NCBI RefSeq assembly: GCF_001429165.1
Contig: NZ_LMIR01000004.1
Location: forward strand, 124,001 to 188,000
DNA length: 64,000 nucleotides
Source of the DNA: Agromyces sp. Root81
GTDB lineage: Bacteria; Actinomycetota; Actinomycetes; Actinomycetales; Microbacteriaceae
Direction of reading: 5' to 3'
In this document: positions 34,549-45,616 of the stretch, piece after piece
Layout: every line of letters starts with the position of its first letter
Numbering within the stretch: position 1 is the stretch's first letter
The notes under the pieces: generated by a model
What the model was told of the DNA's origin: nothing
The model's input: the letters and a program-made list of their open reading frames with translations, nothing else
Database searches by the model: none
Made by a program: the position numbers and the translations under genes

Positions 34549-35094
34549 ATGCCCCGCATCGAGCTGGTCACGGGCGACATCACCGTGCAGCGGGTCGATG
34601 TCATCGTGAACGCGGCGAACTCCTCGCTCCTCGGCGGCGGCGGCGTCGACGGGGCGATCCACGCAGCCGGAGGGCCCGAGATCCTCGCCGAGTGCCGGCG
34701 GCTCCGCGCGACCACCCTGCCCGACGGACTTCCCACGGGCGACGCCGTGGCGACGACTGCCGGCCGCCTTCCGGCGCGCTGGGTCGTCCACACGGTCGGT
34801 CCGGTCTGGCCGGGCGACGGCCCGGAGGCCGATGCCAGGCGCATGCTGCTCGCCGCCGCCTACCGCAACTCGCTGGATCTCGCCGAGTCGCTCGGAGCCG
34901 CCTCCGTCGCCCTCCCCGCCGTTTCGGCCGGCGTCTACGGCTGGCCCGCAGCGGATGCCGCGCGCGTGGCGCTCTCGACCGCGGCCGACGCCACGACCGC
35001 CGCGGACCTCCGATTCGTGCTCTTCTCCCCCGCCATGCACGGCGTCTTCGCCGACGCCGCGGCGGCCCTCGGCCTCGCCGTCGCCACCGATTGA
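34549..35094 (+). CDS. Macro-domain protein (ADP-ribose/O-acetyl-ADP-ribose binding)
   Basis: A 181-residue single macro domain, likely an O-acetyl-ADP-ribose deacetylase or ADP-ribosyl-aspartate/glutamate hydrolase of the YmdB type. '[20 protein letters not shown]' near residue 22 is the ligand-binding hallmark, and '[11 protein letters not shown]' in the second half is the distal loop. The ATG lies 8 bp after the csoR stop, so they may be cotranscribed, though a functional link to copper is not evident. It is followed by a hairpin. Confidence 0.88.
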   Translation: MPRIELVTGDITVQRVDVIVNAANSSLLGGGGVDGAIHAAGGPEILAECRRLRATTLPDGLPTGDAVATTAGRLPARWVVHTVGPVWPGDGPEADARRMLLAAAYRNSLDLAESLGAASVALPAVSAGVYGWPAADAARVALSTAADATTAADLRFVLFSPAMHGVFADAAAALGLAVATD

Positions 35095-35108
35095 CCCCCG
35101 AACGGGGG
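35095..35108. terminator. Short hairpin directly after the macro-domain gene
   Basis: ccccc-gaac-ggggg starts at the base after the stop codon. Confidence 0.5.
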
Positions 35109-35155
35109 AGATTCGGTAGACTCCGGGCGATGTGGTGTCGCTGGTGGCATGCCTC

Positions 35156-37963
35156 ATGACCATGCGCTTCGAGGTGCTGGGTCCGCTCGTGGTGCGTCTC
35201 GACGGCCGTGACATCACACCCCGCGGAGCCCGCACGCGCACCCTGCTCGCCGCCCTCCTCGTCGCCGACGGCGCCCGCGTGACCGACGACCGATTGAGCG
35301 AGCTGCTCTGGGGCGACGACGGAACCGCCGCCCGGCTCCAGCTGCTCGTGCACCGGTTGCGAGCGACGCTCGACCACACCGACCGCCTCCTGCGCGAGCC
35401 CGACGGCTACCGGCTCATCGCCGGCGACGACGAACTCGACACCGCCGAGTTCGAACGCCTCGCGGCATCCGACCGCGGCCGTGCCGCCCTCGCGCTGGTG
35501 CGGGGCCCCGCGTTCGACGGGTTCGACGGCGAGCCGTTCGAGTCCGCACGCGTGCGCGCTCGCGATGCGCAGCGGACCGTGCAGCACCGAGTGCTCCGCG
35601 CCGAACTCGAACGCGACGATCCGGCCGGGCTCCTCGCCGAGATCGGCGCCGCGGTCGCTGCAGACCCGCTCGACGAAGAGCTCGTCGCCCTGCACATGAC
35701 CGCGCTCGCCCGCTCCGGGCGCCAGGCCGACGCGGTCGACGCCTACTTCTCGCTCCGCTCGACGCTCGCCGAGGAACTCGGGATCGACCCCGGCGCCGAG
35801 ATCGACGAGCTGTACCGGCGCCTCGTGTCGGGCGACACTCTCGACCCCACGCCGGCACCTCGACAGCTGCCGGCCGCCGGCGCCCTCGTCGGCCGCGACG
35901 CCGAACTCGAACGGCTCGACCTGCTGACCTCGACGGATGCCGCAGGCATCGCGGTCATCTCGGGCACGGCGGGTGCCGGCAAGACGGCACTCGCCCTCGG
36001 CTGGGCACGCCGGGCGCGCCGGCACTTCGGCGACGGCAGCCTGTTCGTCGACCTCCGCGGCTTCAGCGAGACACGTCCGCGAGCCGCGAGCGAAGTGCTC
36101 GCGGGCTTCGTGCGGGCTCTCGGCTACCGGTGGAACCTCCCCAGCGACGTCGAGGAGCTCGCGGCCCTCTTCCGCAGTCTCGTGCACGAACGGCGCATGG
36201 TGATCGTGCTCGACAACGCGAGATCGGTCGACCAGGTTCGGCCCCTGCTGCCCGGCGGCGAGGGACCCGTGGTCGTCGTCACGAGTCGCGAAGGGCTCGT
36301 CGGGCTCGGCGTTCATGTTCCCGTCCACCACGTCGAGCTCGACGCCCTCGACCGCGACGCCGCCGTCGAGCTGATCCGCACGCTGGTACCGGATCGGGTG
36401 CGCCGGGCCGATGCGGAACGCCTCGCCGCGCAGTGCGCCGGGCTGCCGCTCGCCCTGCAGATCGCCGCGCGCATCGCCGTCACCCACGGGCACGGCGTCG
36501 AACGGCTCGCCGACGACCTCGACGCCCACCGCGACCACCTCGATCGGCTGGACACCGGCGACGACTCCCGGTCGGGCCTGCGCACGGTGCTCTCCTGGTC
36601 GTACGAAGCCCTCGACCCGCGGGTGCGACGGGTGTTCCGGCTGCTCGGGCGCCTCCCCGATCCGGGTGCGCCCGAAGCCGCGGTCGTCGCCCTCATCGGC
36701 GGCGACCCCGGTGACGCACGCACCGATCTGCGGTCGCTCAGGCGCGTGCATCTGGTGGACGTCGACGAGCGCGGGCGGCACACCCAGCACGACCTGCTGC
36801 GGGCGTATGCCCGGGAGCTCTCGGAGGCCGAACAGGGCGCGGGTGCGGAAGCCGATGCCCACGACCGCCTCCTCGCATACTACGCCGCGGGCTGCGCCGA
36901 TGCCGCGGCGGTGCTCGTGCCCCGATGGGGACCGATGCCGACGGCGAGTGACGCCCGCGAACCCGACGACGCCGCGGTGAACGCGGTCTCCCCCGCCACC
37001 CGACCCGGCCCGTTCCCCGACGCCGTGGCCGCGCGCGCCTGGCTCGACGACGAGCACGGTGCGATCGCCGCGGTCGTCAGGGCGACTGGCCCGGAGTCGG
37101 ACGCACGGGCGATCACGATCGTGCTCCGGCTTCGGCCGTACCTGGCCGCGCAGGGATGGCTGGCCGAGGCCCGGCTCCTGTTCGCCGACCTGCTCGAGCG
37201 CACCACCCGTCGCAACGACCTGCTCGGGCAGGCCACGGCACTGCGGCTGCTCGGTTCGCACGACGCGCACATCGTCGACTACCCCTCGGCCACCAGGCGC
37301 CTCACCCGTGCGCTCGAGTTGAGCCGCCGACTGGGCGACCCGACCGGGGCGGCGATCGCGCTGAACAACATCGCCGAGATGGAGCGGCTGCTCGGCGACC
37401 CGGCCCGCGCCGTGGAGCGCCTCGAGGAGGCCGTGCAGATCAACGCCGAGGTCGGCGACGTCGCCCGTGTCGGCCTCGGGCACGGCAACCTCGCGCTCGC
37501 CCACAACGCGCTCGGCGACCACGAGGCGGCGGAGGCGGCGAGCCGGCTCGCGCTCGAGGCGGCCGACCGGATCGGCTCGGAGCGCGTTCGCTGCCTCGGC
37601 CTCCGTGCGCTCGCCGATGCGAAGCTCGGACTCGGCTCGACGGCCGAGTCGGTGCGCATCGCCCGCCGCGCCCACGAACTCGCACGGAGCATCGACGACC
37701 TGGAGATGGAGGGCTGGTCGGCGGAGGTGCTCGGCAGGGCGCTCTCCGCGAGCGGAACGCCCGACGAGGCCGAGCGCATGTTCGAGGCGGCGATCGACGC
37801 GAGCAGGCGGAGCGGCTCGCTCGCCCAGCTGGCACCGGCCCTGCGCGCGCTCGCGGAGCTCCGCGAGGGGCGAGCGCCCGAGGAGGCGGCTCGCCTCCTC
37901 GAGGAGGCGATGGCGATCGGCGAGCGGTTGCGGAACGGAGCGACCGCTCCGATCGAGCCGTGA
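35156..37963 (+). CDS. BTAD/SARP-type regulator with NB-ARC-like ATPase and TPR domains
   Basis: A 935-residue regulator of the AfsR type. Residues 1-90 form an OmpR-like winged helix ('RFEVLGPLVVRLDG' at the start), and about 95-230 form the BTAD helical domain ('RSTLAEELGIDPGAEIDELY'). A P-loop ATPase follows, with Walker A 'GTAGAGKTAL' near 270 and 'MVIVLDNAR' as Walker B. The C-terminal 300 residues are TPR helices ('GAAIALNNIAEMERLLGD', 'GHGNLALAHNALGDHEAA'). I chose the ATG at 35156; a GTG at 35132 and an ATG at 35162 are in frame. The targets are unknown; the adjacent convergent MFS exporter is one candidate. Confidence 0.85.
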   Translation: MTMRFEVLGPLVVRLDGRDITPRGARTRTLLAALLVADGARVTDDRLSELLWGDDGTAARLQLLVHRLRATLDHTDRLLREPDGYRLIAGDDELDTAEFERLAASDRGRAALALVRGPAFDGFDGEPFESARVRARDAQRTVQHRVLRAELERDDPAGLLAEIGAAVAADPLDEELVALHMTALARSGRQADAVDAYFSLRSTLAEELGIDPGAEIDELYRRLVSGDTLDPTPAPRQLPAAGALVGRDAELERLDLLTSTDAAGIAVISGTAGAGKTALALGWARRARRHFGDGSLFVDLRGFSETRPRAASEVLAGFVRALGYRWNLPSDVEELAALFRSLVHERRMVIVLDNARSVDQVRPLLPGGEGPVVVVTSREGLVGLGVHVPVHHVELDALDRDAAVELIRTLVPDRVRRADAERLAAQCAGLPLALQIAARIAVTHGHGVERLADDLDAHRDHLDRLDTGDDSRSGLRTVLSWSYEALDPRVRRVFRLLGRLPDPGAPEAAVVALIGGDPGDARTDLRSLRRVHLVDVDERGRHTQHDLLRAYARELSEAEQGAGAEADAHDRLLAYYAAGCADAAAVLVPRWGPMPTASDAREPDDAAVNAVSPATRPGPFPDAVAARAWLDDEHGAIAAVVRATGPESDARAITIVLRLRPYLAAQGWLAEARLLFADLLERTTRRNDLLGQATALRLLGSHDAHIVDYPSATRRLTRALELSRRLGDPTGAAIALNNIAEMERLLGDPARAVERLEEAVQINAEVGDVARVGLGHGNLALAHNALGDHEAAEAASRLALEAADRIGSERVRCLGLRALADAKLGLGSTAESVRIARRAHELARSIDDLEMEGWSAEVLGRALSASGTPDEAERMFEAAIDASRRSGSLAQLAPALRALAELREGRAPEEAARLLEEAMAIGERLRNGATAPIEP

Positions 37964-37968
37964 GCAGC

Positions 37969-37986
37969 CGTGCCCGATCCGGCACG
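37969..37986. terminator. Weak hairpin between convergent genes
   Basis: cgtgcc-cgatcc-ggcacg lies 5 bp after the regulator stop; the opposing MFS gene ends at 38053. Confidence 0.4.
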
Positions 37987-38052
37987 AGCGTCACGCCAGG
38001 CGCGCTCGCGGCATCCACGGCAGCGCCCCCGGGCCGGTGGCGCCGATGAGAC

Positions 38053-39483
38053 TCATCGCGGAGCCTCCGTCCCCGTCTGCGTCGGTGTCTGCAGGCTTCG
38101 GAGTCGACCCGCGCCGACGCCCGCCGCCGCCACGGCGACGACCACGAACAGTGCCGAGACGAACATCGCCGGTTCGATGCCGACCGACTCCCCCACGCCG
38201 GGCACGAGGCCGGCCGTCGTCACGAGGGCGATGCCGACCGCGCCGCCGATGTTCTGCGCCGTCGTCAGCAGGCCGGCGGTGGTGGCGCGGGCCTCCTCGG
38301 GTGCGGCATCGACCGCGGCGACCGACACGGCCGGGAACGCCAGGGCGAGCGAGCATCCCACGCCGAGCATCGCGGGCAGCACTCCGACCCACGGCGGCGC
38401 GGCGAGACCGACGAATCCGAGCCACGTGAGGCTCGCCACGAGCACCGCGGCACCGATGCCCGCCGTGGGCCGAGCGCCGATGCGGGTCACGAGTCGGGCG
38501 CCGCTGCCGGCCAGCATGCTGAAGGCCAGCGGCTGGGGCAGGATGAGGAGCGCGACGACGAGCGCCGTCGCCCCGCTCTCGACGAGTCCGAGGCTCAGCA
38601 CGTACATCGACGCGACGACGCCGGCGAACACGCCGGCGAGCGCGAGGCACGCGGCGCGCACGCCCGACGAGCGCACGACCCCGCTCGGGAAGCCCCGCAC
38701 GCCCCGTCTGGCGATGAGCGCGATCACGACGCCCCCGAACACGGCGAGCTCGATGCCGGCGAGGAGCGCCGGCAAACGTCCGATCGCCCCGACGAGGTGG
38801 ACCCCGATCATGAGCCCGGCCGTCAGCAGCACCGCTCCGACGAGATCGGGACGCTCGGTCGATCGGGTTCGGCCGGCGCGGATGCGCCAGGTTGCCGCGA
38901 GCACCGCGAGCACCACCGGAATCGAGACGAGGAAGCTCGCTCGCCAGCCGAGCACCGTCACCACGAGACCGGGCACGACGAGACCGAGCGAGAAGCCGAC
39001 GGCGCCCATCGCGCCGTACAGCGCCACCGCCCTGTTCCTCGCCGCACCGTTCGGGAGGCCCTCGGTGATGAGGGCGAGCGCCGCGGGCGCGCTGAGGGCA
39101 GCACCCGCGCCCTGCACGAGGCGCCCGGCGACGAGCACCCACGCTTCAGGAGCGAACGCGCACACGAGGCATCCGACGCCGAACAGTGCGATGCCGAGCA
39201 GGAACACGCGACGTCGATCGAGCGTGTCGGCGAGGGAGCCGGCGATCGGCAGGAGCCCCGCGTAGGCGATCAGGAACGCGCTCGCCACGAGCGCCAGTTC
39301 GGCGGAGCCGATGCCGACCTCGTCGCGCATCGCGGCGATCTGCACGTTGATGCCCGAGGCGCTCATGCCCTCGAGCAGCAGCGCGAGGCAGACCACCACC
39401 ATGCGAGCCCGGGAGAGCGGCGCGCCCGAGGCGCCTCCGCTCTGCTCGCTGCCGCTTCCGCTTCGTCGATACCTCGTGCGCAT
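38053..39483 (-). CDS. MFS transporter (DHA2-like drug/solute exporter)
   Basis: A 476-residue permease with 14 or so hydrophobic segments. The family motif A region is 'GSLADTLDRRRVF' near residue 85, and 'LVQGAGAALSAPAALALI' follows in segment 4. A second half with 'ARPTAGIGAAVLV' and 'GLLTTAQNIGGAVGIAL' matches 14-helix DHA2 exporters. The first 27 residues are polar and may be a 5' overextension; an ATG at residue 28 sits right before the first helix. Its substrate is unknown. Confidence 0.83.
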   Translation of the reverse strand: MRTRYRRSGSGSEQSGGASGAPLSRARMVVVCLALLLEGMSASGINVQIAAMRDEVGIGSAELALVASAFLIAYAGLLPIAGSLADTLDRRRVFLLGIALFGVGCLVCAFAPEAWVLVAGRLVQGAGAALSAPAALALITEGLPNGAARNRAVALYGAMGAVGFSLGLVVPGLVVTVLGWRASFLVSIPVVLAVLAATWRIRAGRTRSTERPDLVGAVLLTAGLMIGVHLVGAIGRLPALLAGIELAVFGGVVIALIARRGVRGFPSGVVRSSGVRAACLALAGVFAGVVASMYVLSLGLVESGATALVVALLILPQPLAFSMLAGSGARLVTRIGARPTAGIGAAVLVASLTWLGFVGLAAPPWVGVLPAMLGVGCSLALAFPAVSVAAVDAAPEEARATTAGLLTTAQNIGGAVGIALVTTAGLVPGVGESVGIEPAMFVSALFVVVAVAAAGVGAGRLRSLQTPTQTGTEAPR

Positions 39484-39568
39484 GCCCCGCTCCGATCGCT
39501 CTCGTCTGGTCGAGAGACATCGTGGGACGGGCGCCTTTCAGCGCGCTTTCATCACGTGGCACGGCCGT

Positions 39569-40579
39569 TCAGGTGCCGGGCGCCGTGAGTGCCAACCAGT
39601 CGTCGAGCAGACTCGGCTCGTCCGTGATGATGCCGTCGACGCCGAGCGCGCTGACCTCCTGCCAGTGCTCGTGGCTGTTGAGGGTGTAGCAGAGCACGGC
39701 GATGCCGGCCTCGTGCAGTGCCACGAGCGCGGCGGGCTGGGCGGTGACGGATTCCACGGTCGTGCCGAACCCGATGACCCCGAGCCGCTCGGCGAGCGGC
39801 AACGGGTTCGCCGGCAGCTCCCTGATCAGCATGATCCGGGGAATGCTCGGTGCGACGCGCTGCAGGGCGAAGAGCGTCTCGAGGCTGAAGCTCTGCAGCA
39901 CCACGCGGCCGCGCACGCCGTGAGCCTCGATGAGTCCGGTGACCGCACGGATGCCCTCGGCGCCCCAGTCCGCCTTCAGCTCGATGAGCGCTCGCGCGTC
40001 GCTGCGCTCGGCGAGGGCCTCGAGGAACGCGTCGAGCGTCGGGATGCGGGTGCCGGCGAACTCCTCTCCGTACCAGGCGCCGGCGTCGAGTCGTTCGACG
40101 GCAGCAGCGTCGAGTTCGCCGACTGCTCGCGAGTCCCCCGCGATGCGCTCGAGCGTCGTGTCGTGGAAGAGCACCGGCACGCCGTCGCGCGTGAGCTGCA
40201 CGTCGGTCTCGACGAATGCGAGCTCGTCCATGGCGAGTTCGAGCGAGGGCATCGTGTTCTCGGGGGCCTCGGCTCGGTCACCGCGGTGCCCGACCGTGAA
40301 CGCGGGGTCCCCTGGCTCGCGCAGGGCGCCGAAGACGTCGATCGCGTAGACGGTCGGCGGCACCTGCGCGAAGAGGAGGAGGCCGGCGAGCACTGCGGCG
40401 GCGAGACTCGCGAGCGTGATGCGCACGCCCCGGGGCGGCGGGCTCAGCAGGCGCGGATGGCGCCGGGAGGCGGCGGGTTCGGACGTCCGGGTGGCGGCAG
40501 CGGCTCGGGTGGGCCGCCGACGCCGGGTCGCCGAAGCGACCGTGTCGAGGGGGTGGAACACGGGTTCGGGCCTTTCCAC
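39569..40579 (-). CDS. Glycerophosphodiester phosphodiesterase, membrane-anchored
   Basis: Hydrolyses glycerophosphodiesters to glycerol 3-phosphate and an alcohol. It has 336 residues. A basic, Arg-rich cytosolic N-terminus of about 50 residues precedes one membrane helix ('LASLAAAVLAGLLLF', about 55-72). The GDPD domain outside the membrane has 'TVGHRGDRAEAPENT' (catalytic His, Arg, Glu), 'VETDVQLTRDGVPVLFHD' (metal Glu, Asp and second His) and 'ALIELKADW'. The C-terminal 'YTLNSHEHWQEVSALGVDGIITDEP' region is typical of UgpQ proteins. It begins with GTG. Confidence 0.9.
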   Translation of the reverse strand: MERPEPVFHPLDTVASATRRRRPTRAAAATRTSEPAASRRHPRLLSPPPRGVRITLASLAAAVLAGLLLFAQVPPTVYAIDVFGALREPGDPAFTVGHRGDRAEAPENTMPSLELAMDELAFVETDVQLTRDGVPVLFHDTTLERIAGDSRAVGELDAAAVERLDAGAWYGEEFAGTRIPTLDAFLEALAERSDARALIELKADWGAEGIRAVTGLIEAHGVRGRVVLQSFSLETLFALQRVAPSIPRIMLIRELPANPLPLAERLGVIGFGTTVESVTAQPAALVALHEAGIAVLCYTLNSHEHWQEVSALGVDGIITDEPSLLDDWLALTAPGT

Positions 40580-40715
40580 CGTCGCGCGCCGTTGCGCGAT
40601 CGGTGCAGGTCACTCTAGCAAGACCGTTACCGTTTCGTTACAGAATTTCCGGTGGAAGTCCGCCCCCGTCCGGGGCACCGCGGTCGCGCGGCGCGATGGC
40701 GCGCCGAGCGACCCG

Positions 40716-40943
40716 TCACGCCTGCTCGTTGCCCCGCCGGTCGTTGCCGCTCGCCCGCGCGAGCAGGTGCTGCACGTGCGTCTCGTCGGCCCGTTGCAGT
40801 GCGGCGACGAGCCGCGCGGCATCGCGCCCGCCGACGGTCATCACAGCCTGACCGCCGCGGGAGACGATCACCCCGCCCTGCTTGGTGAGGCGGTACTTCG
40901 AAGGGGTCGGTCGCGAGCCGGCCCCGCTCGTCTGACGCGCCAT
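40716..40943 (-). CDS. Small conserved-looking hypothetical protein
   Basis: A 75-residue product with balanced composition: a polar head, then 'YRLTKQGGVIVSRGGQAVMTVGG' split over two predicted strands, then a helix with 'DETHVQHLLARASGNDRRGNE'. I do not recognise a named family. The ribosome site before the ATG at 40943 is weak (GGA, 5 nt). An AGGAG further upstream instead serves an ATG at 40956 in another frame, whose product is Arg-rich and unlike a real protein. It follows the deoC operon by 20 bp and may be its last gene. Confidence 0.6.
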   Translation of the reverse strand: MARQTSGAGSRPTPSKYRLTKQGGVIVSRGGQAVMTVGGRDAARLVAALQRADETHVQHLLARASGNDRRGNEQA

Positions 40944-40963
40944 CGCGTCCGGACATCTCGCTC

Positions 40964-41820
40964 CTATCGCAGGCTCTTCGTGTGCCAGACCGTCTTGGTC
41001 TCGGTGAACGCGGCGATGCGGCCGAGCGCGGGCGCGGCGGCGTCGGGGCCCGACTCGGGTCGCAGCACGCGCTTCAGCGTGTCGGCCGCGTCGATCTCGA
41101 GCGACACCCAGTCGAGCGCGCCGGCGCCCACGAGGTCGAGCGCGTTGACGTCCGCGTGACTCGCGAGCCACGGCGCGATCTCGGCCGGCGATCCGGTGAG
41201 CACGTTCACGACGCCCTTCGGCACGTCGCTCGTCGCGAGCACCTCGGCGAGGCTGATCGCCGAGAGCGGGAATCGCTCGCTCGCGACCGCCACGACCGAG
41301 TTGCCGGCGACCAGCGCCGGCGCCACGGCCGAGACGAAGCCGAGGAGCGAGGAGTCCTGCGGCACGACGATCGCCACGACGCCGGTCGGTTCGGGCACCG
41401 AGATGTTGAAGTACGGTCCGGCGACGGGGTTCGCGTTACCGGCGACCTGGGCGAACTTGTCGGCCCAGCCCGCATACCAGACCCAGCGGTCGATCGCCTC
41501 GTCGACCTGAGCGGATGCCGCGGCGCGCGTGACCCCCTCGGTCTCCTCGATCTCGGCGACGAACTGCGCCCGACGCCCCTCGAGGAGCTCGGCGATGCGG
41601 TAGAGCACCTGGCCGCGGTTGTACGCGGTGGCGCCCGACCAGCCGGAGACGGCGGCCCGTGCGGCGACGACCGCGTCGCGGGCGTCCTTTCGGGAGGCCA
41701 GCGCGGCGTTCGCGAGGAACGAGCCGTCGGCCGCGAGCACCTCGTAGGTGCGGCCCGACTCGCTGCGGGGGAACGCTCCCCCGATGTAGAGCTTGTACGT
41801 CTTCGGCACGGCGAGGCGGC

Positions 41821-41824
<4 letters not shown>
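40964..41824 (-). CDS. Truncated aldehyde-dehydrogenase-like protein without catalytic residues
   Basis: A 286-residue protein matching only the N-terminal, NAD-binding half of aldehyde dehydrogenases ('KLYIGGAFPRSESGRTYEV', 'VVPQDSSLLGFVSAVAPALVAGN', 'VVNVLTGSPAEI'). The catalytic Glu motif (ELGG) and the whole catalytic Cys domain are missing. The protein ends with a short 'AFTETKTVWHTKS', which corresponds to the extreme C-terminus of the family, as if the centre had been deleted. The start overlaps the stop of the full aldehyde dehydrogenase (ATGA). The tight coupling and intact frame argue for a kept subunit or structural partner rather than decay. Confidence 0.8.
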
Positions 41825-43404
<1,580 letters not shown>

Positions 43405-43414
43405 GATGTCCGTC

Positions 43415-44422
43415 TCAGTCGATCGTCACGTAGTCGGCGCCGGAGTAGTGCCCCGACGCGATCTTCTGCCGTTGCAGCAGCACGTCGTTCAGCAGGCTCG
43501 ACGCGCCGAAGCGGAAGAGGTGGGGCTGCAGCCACTCTTCGCCGACGGTCTCAGCGACCGTCACGAGGTACTTGATGGCGTCTTTCGACGAGCGGATGCC
43601 GCCCGCCGGCTTCACGCCGATGCGCTGGCCGGTGGCCAGGTGCCAGTCGCGCACGACCTCGAGCATGAGGAGCGTGACGGGCAGCGTCGCCGCGGGGGCG
43701 ACCTTGCCGGTGGAGGTCTTGATGAAGTCGCCGCCCGCGAGGATCGAGAGCCACGATGCGCGGCGCACGTTGTCGTAGGTGACGAGCTCGCCGGTCTCGA
43801 GGATGACCTTGAGGCTCGCGCTCGTGCCGTCGGGTCGCCGGCAGGCTTCCTTGACGGCGGCGATCTGGTCGAAGACGAGACCGTAGCGACCGGCGAGGAA
43901 TGCGCCGCGGTCGATGACCATGTCGATCTCGTCGGCGCCCGCCGCAACCGCCTCGGCCGTATCCGCGAGCTTGATGTCGAGCGAGGCGCGGCCGCTCGGG
44001 AACGCCGTGGCCACCGCGGCGACGGAGATCAGTCCGTCGTCGGGGTCGCCATGCGCGCCGCCGAGCGCCTCGATCGCATAGGGCACCATGTCGCCGTAGA
44101 CGCAGACCGCTGCGACACGGGGCGTCGAGGCGTCGGACGGGTCGGGATTGACCGCCTTCGCGACGAGGGAGCGCACCTTGCCCGGCGTGTCGGCGCCTTC
44201 GAGGGTCGTGAGGTCGATGAGTTCGATGATGCGATCGAGCGCCCACTGCTTGGAGCTCGTCTTGATGGAACGGGTGCCGAGCCCGGCTGCGCGCTGTTCG
44301 AGGCCGACGGCGTCGACGCCCGCGATGCCGTGCAGGTAGCGCCGCAGGGTCGCATCGTCGGGCTCACCGCCGAGCACGGCGATGGCCCGCTCGCGGGCTG
44401 AGACGAGGGAGGTGCCTGACAT
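43415..44422 (-). CDS. deoC: Deoxyribose-phosphate aldolase
   Basis: Cleaves 2-deoxyribose 5-phosphate to acetaldehyde and glyceraldehyde 3-phosphate in deoxynucleoside catabolism. The 335-residue protein is longer than the short bacterial DeoC (about 220-260), with about 65 extra N-terminal residues before 'IIELIDLTTLEG'. Active-site elements are visible: 'LKVILETGEL' (first Lys), 'FIKTSTGK' (Schiff-base Lys) and 'GVKPAGGIR' (third Lys). No clear ribosome site precedes the ATG. It is cotranscribed with the aldehyde dehydrogenases and preceded by a SorC-family regulator. Confidence 0.93.
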   Translation of the reverse strand: MSGTSLVSARERAIAVLGGEPDDATLRRYLHGIAGVDAVGLEQRAAGLGTRSIKTSSKQWALDRIIELIDLTTLEGADTPGKVRSLVAKAVNPDPSDASTPRVAAVCVYGDMVPYAIEALGGAHGDPDDGLISVAAVATAFPSGRASLDIKLADTAEAVAAGADEIDMVIDRGAFLAGRYGLVFDQIAAVKEACRRPDGTSASLKVILETGELVTYDNVRRASWLSILAGGDFIKTSTGKVAPAATLPVTLLMLEVVRDWHLATGQRIGVKPAGGIRSSKDAIKYLVTVAETVGEEWLQPHLFRFGASSLLNDVLLQRQKIASGHYSGADYVTID

Positions 44423-44464
44423 GAGAGGAGACCTGGCTTTCGTGAGTGGTGCGATGGGACGGCC

Positions 44465-45409
44465 TCAGCCGTCGAGGAGATGGAGGGCGGTGGCCTCGTC
44501 GGTGACGAGCACCGAGCAGAGCCGGCTGCGCACGACCGCGTCGGCCACGGCGTGCTTGCCAGGGCCCGAGATGACGGCGATCGCGAGCTGTGCGCGGCGC
44601 AGTTCGTCGAGGGTGAGCCCGACGGTGCGCGCGTCGAGCGCCGGATCGACGATGTTGCCGTCGGAGTCGATGTAGCGGCCGACGACGTCGCCGACGGCGC
44701 CCTTCTGCACGAGCAGGTCGACGTCGGGCACCGAGAGGTAGCCGCTCTCGACGTGCACCGAGGAGTGGTCGGCGGCTCCGGCGCTGAAGAGGTAGGCGTC
44801 GGCGGATCGAGCGAGGTCGATGACGCCCGCGACGACGCGATCGGACTCGATCGCCTCTTTCGTCTCGAGCCGTTCGAGGATCGCGGGGCTCGGCAGCAGC
44901 GTGGCGCTGCCGCCGCCCTTCTGGGCGATGCCGACGGCGGTGGCCGCTGCGGTGCCCGGCCTGCGGTTGAGGCTGACGCCGCCGTTGATCTGCACGACGT
45001 TGACGCCGGTCGCCCAGCCTTGGCGCAGGTGCTGGGAGATCTCGAAGAGCGTGCGCCCCCAGCTGACGCCGAGCGTGCGCGGCACCGGTCGCAGGGCGGT
45101 GAGGTAGTCGGCGGCGGCCTGAGCCGTGCGCGCCTGCAGCTCTTCGGGCGAGGTCACGCCTGCGGTCGAGACGACGATGGCGTCGTCGAGGCCGCGCTCA
45201 TCGCGCAGCCGCCGTTCGATCGGCAGTCGCCTGGCCCGGGGGTGCAGGATCTCGATCCGGATGAATCCGCGCTGCTTCGCCTGTGCGAGGAGCCGCCCGA
45301 CCTTCCACCGGGTGAGGCGCAACGCCTGCCCGATCTCGTCTTGGGTCTTGTTCTCCTCGTAGTAGAGCTCAGCAGCCCTGATCGAGAGCAGTTCGTCGAT
45401 CTCGTCCAT
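44465..45409 (-). CDS. SorC/DeoR-type sugar-binding transcriptional regulator
   Basis: A 314-residue regulator with an N-terminal helix-turn-helix ('LYYEENKTQDEIGQALRLTR', about 15-34) and a SorC effector domain ('TLGVSWGRTLFEI', 'NVVQINGGV', 'LYFSAGA'-like 'AYLFSAGAADHSS', 'GAVGDVVGRYIDSDG'). These proteins bind phosphorylated sugars; Bacillus DeoR belongs here and senses deoxyribose 5-phosphate. Its position directly upstream of deoC on the same strand makes that ligand likely. GAGGAGG lies 3 nt before the ATG, and a well-formed promoter lies upstream. Confidence 0.88.
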   Translation of the reverse strand: MDEIDELLSIRAAELYYEENKTQDEIGQALRLTRWKVGRLLAQAKQRGFIRIEILHPRARRLPIERRLRDERGLDDAIVVSTAGVTSPEELQARTAQAAADYLTALRPVPRTLGVSWGRTLFEISQHLRQGWATGVNVVQINGGVSLNRRPGTAAATAVGIAQKGGGSATLLPSPAILERLETKEAIESDRVVAGVIDLARSADAYLFSAGAADHSSVHVESGYLSVPDVDLLVQKGAVGDVVGRYIDSDGNIVDPALDARTVGLTLDELRRAQLAIAVISGPGKHAVADAVVRSRLCSVLVTDEATALHLLDG

Positions 45410-45430
45410 GCGCCTCCTCGTTCGCCCTCC

Positions 45431-45459
45431 AGCGTAGGCAGCCCGGTGCGCATCGGCAA
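45431..45459 (-). promoter_or_regulatory. Promoter of the deo regulator
   Basis: On the minus strand, TTGCCG (45454-45459) and TACGCT (45431-45436) are 17 bp apart, upstream of the regulator start at 45409. The 207-bp gap up to 45616 otherwise shows no gene. Confidence 0.5.
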
Positions 45460-45616
45460 CACTCGCAGCAGATCGTGCTCATATGAGCAGCCGGTCGTCG
45501 GATGGCGCGCGCGCTCGCAGCACGTCCCGCACGGGCCGTCCGCGGGCGCGGTGCGGTCGGCGGGACCGGTGGCGCCGGCCCGTCGGCGGGAACCGTCGGC
45601 GTCTGCCGGTCGATCG

